Positions 15,466 through 18,521 of a stretch of DNA of 18,521 nucleotides are shown piece after piece. The stretch lies in assembly GCA_003514305.1 (NCBI GenBank), contig DORE01000249.1:1-18521 (forward strand), written 5' to 3'. The notes under the pieces are model-generated. The model did not search any database. It was not told where the DNA came from and saw only the letters and a program-made list of their open reading frames with translations. The first letter of the stretch is position 1. Each line of letters starts with the position of its first letter. A program made the translations under genes and the position numbers. Origin of the DNA: Gammaproteobacteria bacterium. Lineage in GTDB: Bacteria > Pseudomonadota > Gammaproteobacteria > Pseudomonadales > Pseudohongiellaceae.

Positions 15466-16520
15466 TGCTCGAATTCACCTGGCCTTGGGTCTTTATTTTC
15501 ACCCCGCTACCCTATTTTGTTTACCGCCTAGTCAGCCAAGCGCCGCGACAGGATGCCGCTCTTCACGTTCCATTCTTCGTCGCGCTGACACGATTACAAT
15601 CCGAAAATGAGAGTCTGAGCAGTGGCCGATTGATTAGTGTTATTTGCTGTACGCTGATCTGGCTTCTGACGATCATAGCAGCCAGCCGCCCTCAATGGCT
15701 CGGTGACCCAGTTCAACTTCCTTCAACAGGTCGAGACCTTATGTTATCTGTTGATATCTCAGGATCCATGGAAGCTCAAGATATGGTTGTTGGCAATCGC
15801 CAGGCTTCAAGAATTGATGTGGTAAAGGCAGTTGTTGGGGACTTCGTTGAACGGCGTGAAGGCGATAGACTCGGTCTCATCTTATTCGCCGCCCACGCTT
15901 ATATTCAAGCCCCTCTTACCTTTGATCGAGAAACTGTAGGTACTCTCTTGGATGAAGCTGAGATTGGAATAATTGAAGAATCGGCTACCGCGATCGGTGA
16001 CGCAATTGGATTGGGTGTAATCCACCTTAGGAACCGTCCTGAAAACAGTCGTGTCTTGGTTTTGTTGACAGATGGCGTGAACAATGCCGGAGATGTATCC
16101 CCAGAACAGGCAGGACAACTTGCGCAGCAGGAAAACATCAAGGTCTATACGATTGGGATCGGCGCAGATCAGGTCGTTCAACGCACTTTCTTCGGCGCAC
16201 GAGCAATCAACCCTTCCGCTGAGCTGGATGAAGCAGTGCTCACGCAAATCGCTGAATCCACCGGTGGAAGATATTTTCGTGCTCGAGACGTAAATGATCT
16301 GGTGGGAATTTATGAGGAACTGGACCGACTCGAAACAATTGAGCAGGATGAGCAAACATATCGCCCTACGCGCGTGCTCTTCTATTGGCCACTTGGGGCC
16401 GCACTTTCTATAAGCTTTATTCTGGCTCTTTTTTCAATTCCCTGGCTATCTCTTACGGGCCGGACACGCGTCGCGTCCGATGATGATGCAACTGCGAAGC
16501 CGGAAGTGAGCGGCGCCTGA
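15465..16520 (+). CDS. BatA-like von Willebrand A membrane protein
   Basis: A protein of 351 residues. Hydrophobic segments at about 4-22 and 56-73 precede a von Willebrand A domain (about 90-290), and a third spans about 308-332. The metal-ion site is complete: DISGS at 97-101, Thr in ATAIGDA (T176) and TDG at 202-204. It should be anchored in the inner membrane with the vWA domain on one face, probably periplasmic, though topology is inferred. AAGGG lies 12 bases before the ATG, which overlaps the DUF4381 stop by one base; its own TGA overlaps the next ATG (TGATG). With BatB/C and BatD it forms the Bacteroides-aerotolerance-type set; the aerotolerance label is historical and uncertain in gammaproteobacteria. 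Confidence 0.9.
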   Translation: MLEFTWPWVFIFTPLPYFVYRLVSQAPRQDAALHVPFFVALTRLQSENESLSSGRLISVICCTLIWLLTIIAASRPQWLGDPVQLPSTGRDLMLSVDISGSMEAQDMVVGNRQASRIDVVKAVVGDFVERREGDRLGLILFAAHAYIQAPLTFDRETVGTLLDEAEIGIIEESATAIGDAIGLGVIHLRNRPENSRVLVLLTDGVNNAGDVSPEQAGQLAQQENIKVYTIGIGADQVVQRTFFGARAINPSAELDEAVLTQIAESTGGRYFRARDVNDLVGIYEELDRLETIEQDEQTYRPTRVLFYWPLGAALSISFILALFSIPWLSLTGRTRVASDDDATAKPEVSGA

Positions 16521-18295
16521 TGGAAGTTCTGATCCCCACTGGACTGATCGAAAATTTTCAGCTCTTGAGGCCACTGTGGTTACTGGCATTGATTCCTGTG
16601 GCAGTTTTTATCTTAGCCCTGTGGCGGGTAAATTCTGTCTTGACAGCCTGGGACAAAGCTATTGACAAATCTTTGCTCCCATTTCTTCTAGATCGAAGCA
16701 AGAATGCCGCGCAAAGGACACCGCTTCTGTTACTGAGTTTTGCCTGGTTATTTAGCATTCTGGCTATGGCCGGGCCCGTATGGGAACAGTTACCACAGCC
16801 TGTTCAGAAGCGGGAAGACGCAATGGTCATTGTTTTCGACCTTTCCCTGTCGATGTTTGCACCCGATCATCAACCCACTCGTCTCGACTTAGCAAAGCGC
16901 AAGCTCAGGGATATCCTCGCTTTGAGGGACGAAGGACAGACCGCATTGGTTGTCTATGCTGGCGATGCGCACACTGTGACGCCTCTGACAGACGATGTGG
17001 TTACGATTGAGTCATTGGTACCCTCTCTAAGCCCAAATATCATGCCGTTGTTCGGTTCAAATCCTGTAGCAGCTGTCGATCAAGCAATAGGTTTGCTGGA
17101 TGAGGTCGAAGCATCTCGAGGACGAATACTCCTAATGACTGACGGGATCAATGGTTTTTCTGAAGAGCAGCTTCTAGCAAATCGTTTGCAAGAAACAGAC
17201 TATGAACTATTAATCATGGGAATTGGCACCGAACAAGGAGCGCCAATTCGGACCAGTGACGGCAGCTTTCTTACCGACCAATTGGGTGCCATTGTGACCC
17301 CCACCCTTAATCGCAGTGTCCTGCAATCTCTGGCAAACCGCACCGGGGGACGATATCACGATATCCAGTTGGCCGATTCTGACCTCGCCTTTTTACTTTC
17401 AGGTTTCGATCTTCTTGACGACGAGCTCACAGAAGTCGATGAAGAATTTGATATCTGGTACGAGTCTGGCCCTTGGCTTCTTCTTCTAGTTCTCCCTGTC
17501 GCAGCAATGAGTTTTAGGAAAGGCTGGCTCTTTTCATTTATTTTCCTTTGCACTTCTGGGGTATTGATCCCTTCGAATCAGGCTCAGGCTTTTGATTGGA
17601 GAGATCTCTGGCAAACTAAAGATCAACAAGCCGCAGACGCATTTGCCAGCGAAGATCATGAATTGGCAGCCTCATTATTTCAGTCTTCCGAGTGGTCAGG
17701 AGCGGCCAACTATCGATCAAAAAACTACGAATCGGCAATTGCGGCGTTCAGTGCCATCAATACCCCTGACGGCCATTACAATCGGGGCAATGCCCTTGCC
17801 CTAGCAGGGAGTTATCCAGAGGCTATCGCTGCTTATGACACTGCCCTCTCGATCGAACCTAATCATGAGGACGCGATTACCAACAAGGCCATTATCGAGG
17901 AACTACTCGAACAACAGGAGTCCGAGGAAGGAGAGCAGCAAGAAGGAGACAGTCAGGAGAATCAGTCGGAGCAAAATTCCCAGGATGAGTCAGAGCAGCA
18001 AGAAAGCTCTGAGCAACAGGATCAACAAAGTCAGGAAGGCAACCAGGATCAGCAAGAACAACAACAAAATCAGCCACCTGAAGAACAAGAAGGCTCAGAG
18101 TCTAACAGTGAGCAAAATACTCCCTCGGAATCTACCAACGAAGAACTTGAAGACCAGCAAGCGTTAGAGCAATGGCTTCGCCGTATCGAAGATGATCCAG
18201 GTGAACTTTTGCGTCGCAAATTTCGGTATCAATATCGCCAGCGACAACTCAATGGCACTGCCAATAACACAAGCAGCGGAGGCCAGATATGGTGA
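16520..18295 (+). CDS. BatB–BatC fusion: von Willebrand A domain plus TPR domain
   Basis: A protein of 591 residues. Two hydrophobic segments (about 17-35, 67-85), a vWA domain (about 100-290) with an intact metal site (DLSLS 107-111, TDG 207-209), and two more hydrophobic segments (about 316-330 and 336-352) are followed by a TPR-like region (about 372-455, including YNRGNALALAGSYPEAIAAYD). Residues 464-545 are low-complexity Gln/Glu/Ser. The conserved end QALEQWLRRIEDDPGELLRRKF is typical of BatC-like proteins. Both folded parts should face the same side of the membrane. The stretch from M330 to A357 reads like a signal peptide (MSFRKGW, hydrophobic run, AQA), which suggests a past BatC start. 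The start overlaps batA by one base, and the batD start lies inside its last codons. Confidence 0.9.
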   Translation: MEVLIPTGLIENFQLLRPLWLLALIPVAVFILALWRVNSVLTAWDKAIDKSLLPFLLDRSKNAAQRTPLLLLSFAWLFSILAMAGPVWEQLPQPVQKREDAMVIVFDLSLSMFAPDHQPTRLDLAKRKLRDILALRDEGQTALVVYAGDAHTVTPLTDDVVTIESLVPSLSPNIMPLFGSNPVAAVDQAIGLLDEVEASRGRILLMTDGINGFSEEQLLANRLQETDYELLIMGIGTEQGAPIRTSDGSFLTDQLGAIVTPTLNRSVLQSLANRTGGRYHDIQLADSDLAFLLSGFDLLDDELTEVDEEFDIWYESGPWLLLLVLPVAAMSFRKGWLFSFIFLCTSGVLIPSNQAQAFDWRDLWQTKDQQAADAFASEDHELAASLFQSSEWSGAANYRSKNYESAIAAFSAINTPDGHYNRGNALALAGSYPEAIAAYDTALSIEPNHEDAITNKAIIEELLEQQESEEGEQQEGDSQENQSEQNSQDESEQQESSEQQDQQSQEGNQDQQEQQQNQPPEEQEGSESNSEQNTPSESTNEELEDQQALEQWLRRIEDDPGELLRRKFRYQYRQRQLNGTANNTSSGGQIW

Positions 18296-18521
18296 CTCAG
18301 CCCGTTTTCAAAGCCGCCGCTGCGCTTATCCTGTACTGCCTTGCATTCTCGGCCTCAGCCCAGGAAATTGAGGTGTCTGTCGATCGTGATGAACTGGCCA
18401 GAGGAGAAACGCTCACCTACACAATTCGAGTCTTTGAACAACGCCAAGGAATGCAGCTAGACCTAACGCCCCTTACAGAAAAATTTGACGTATTGGGCAC
18501 CCGAACTTCAAGCCAGATACG
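18289..18521 (+). CDS. BatD-like protein, N-terminus (partial at window end)
   Basis: The first 77 complete codons are present. A signal peptide is clear: MVTQPVFKAAAALILYCLAF, then SASA before QEIEVSVD, so cleavage after residue 24 is likely. The next part (VSVDRDELARGETLTYTIRV, then LTEKFDVLGTRTSSQ) is the first beta-sandwich of BatD ('oxygen tolerance') proteins. These are periplasmic with a C-terminal anchor, which lies beyond the window. ATG 18289 overlaps the batB/C stop by 7 bases; GTG 18292 would give a GTGA 4-base overlap and is an alternative. Confidence 0.85.
   Translation, partial: MVTQPVFKAAAALILYCLAFSASAQEIEVSVDRDELARGETLTYTIRVFEQRQGMQLDLTPLTEKFDVLGTRTSSQI

Overview
The window looks like ordinary chromosome of a gammaproteobacterium. 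The order nagZ / lexA / topA is the one I recall from Pseudomonas and relatives, the SOS box is the gammaproteobacterial type, and the MoxR–DUF58–DUF4381–BatA–BatB/C–BatD cluster has the layout common in Pseudomonadales/Cellvibrionales-type genomes. Base composition is mid-range by eye and similar throughout. I see no insertion sequence, phage gene, CRISPR array, rRNA or tRNA. The species is not identifiable from this piece alone.

Layout. Bases 1-3799 (+) hold the 3' end of an AddB-like nuclease and a complete AddA-like helicase-nuclease, overlapping so that they are probably co-translated; together they would process DNA double-strand ends for recombination. Bases 3796-6529 (-) are a tight three-gene operon read as nagZ (peptidoglycan recycling), a YnaI-type MscS channel, and a hypoxanthine-guanine phosphoribosyltransferase. 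Its promoter faces the lexA promoter across a roughly 200-base divergent region that carries a perfect LexA box and several inverted repeats. lexA (+) converges on topA (-), which has its own sigma70-type promoter. A 333-base gene-free spacer follows, then ilvE (-) with a likely intrinsic terminator, a short divergent region, tatD (+), and a small glutaredoxin-like gene (-).

From about 12986 to the end (+) runs a moxR/bat operon in which each start sits on or very near the previous stop: MoxR AAA+ ATPase, DUF58 protein, DUF4381 membrane protein, BatA, a BatB–BatC fusion, and BatD, which is cut by the window edge. The MoxR ATPase probably acts as a chaperone-like remodeller on the membrane and periplasmic von Willebrand A proteins. 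The family has been linked to envelope stress and aerotolerance, but the substrate is not established.

There is no clear sign of a wholly new system. The observations most worth a second look are the BatB–BatC fusion that seems to keep a fossil BatC signal peptide inside the protein, the inverted repeats between nagZ and lexA, the palindrome between ilvE and tatD, and a short unrecognised reading frame whose stop overlaps the glutaredoxin start.
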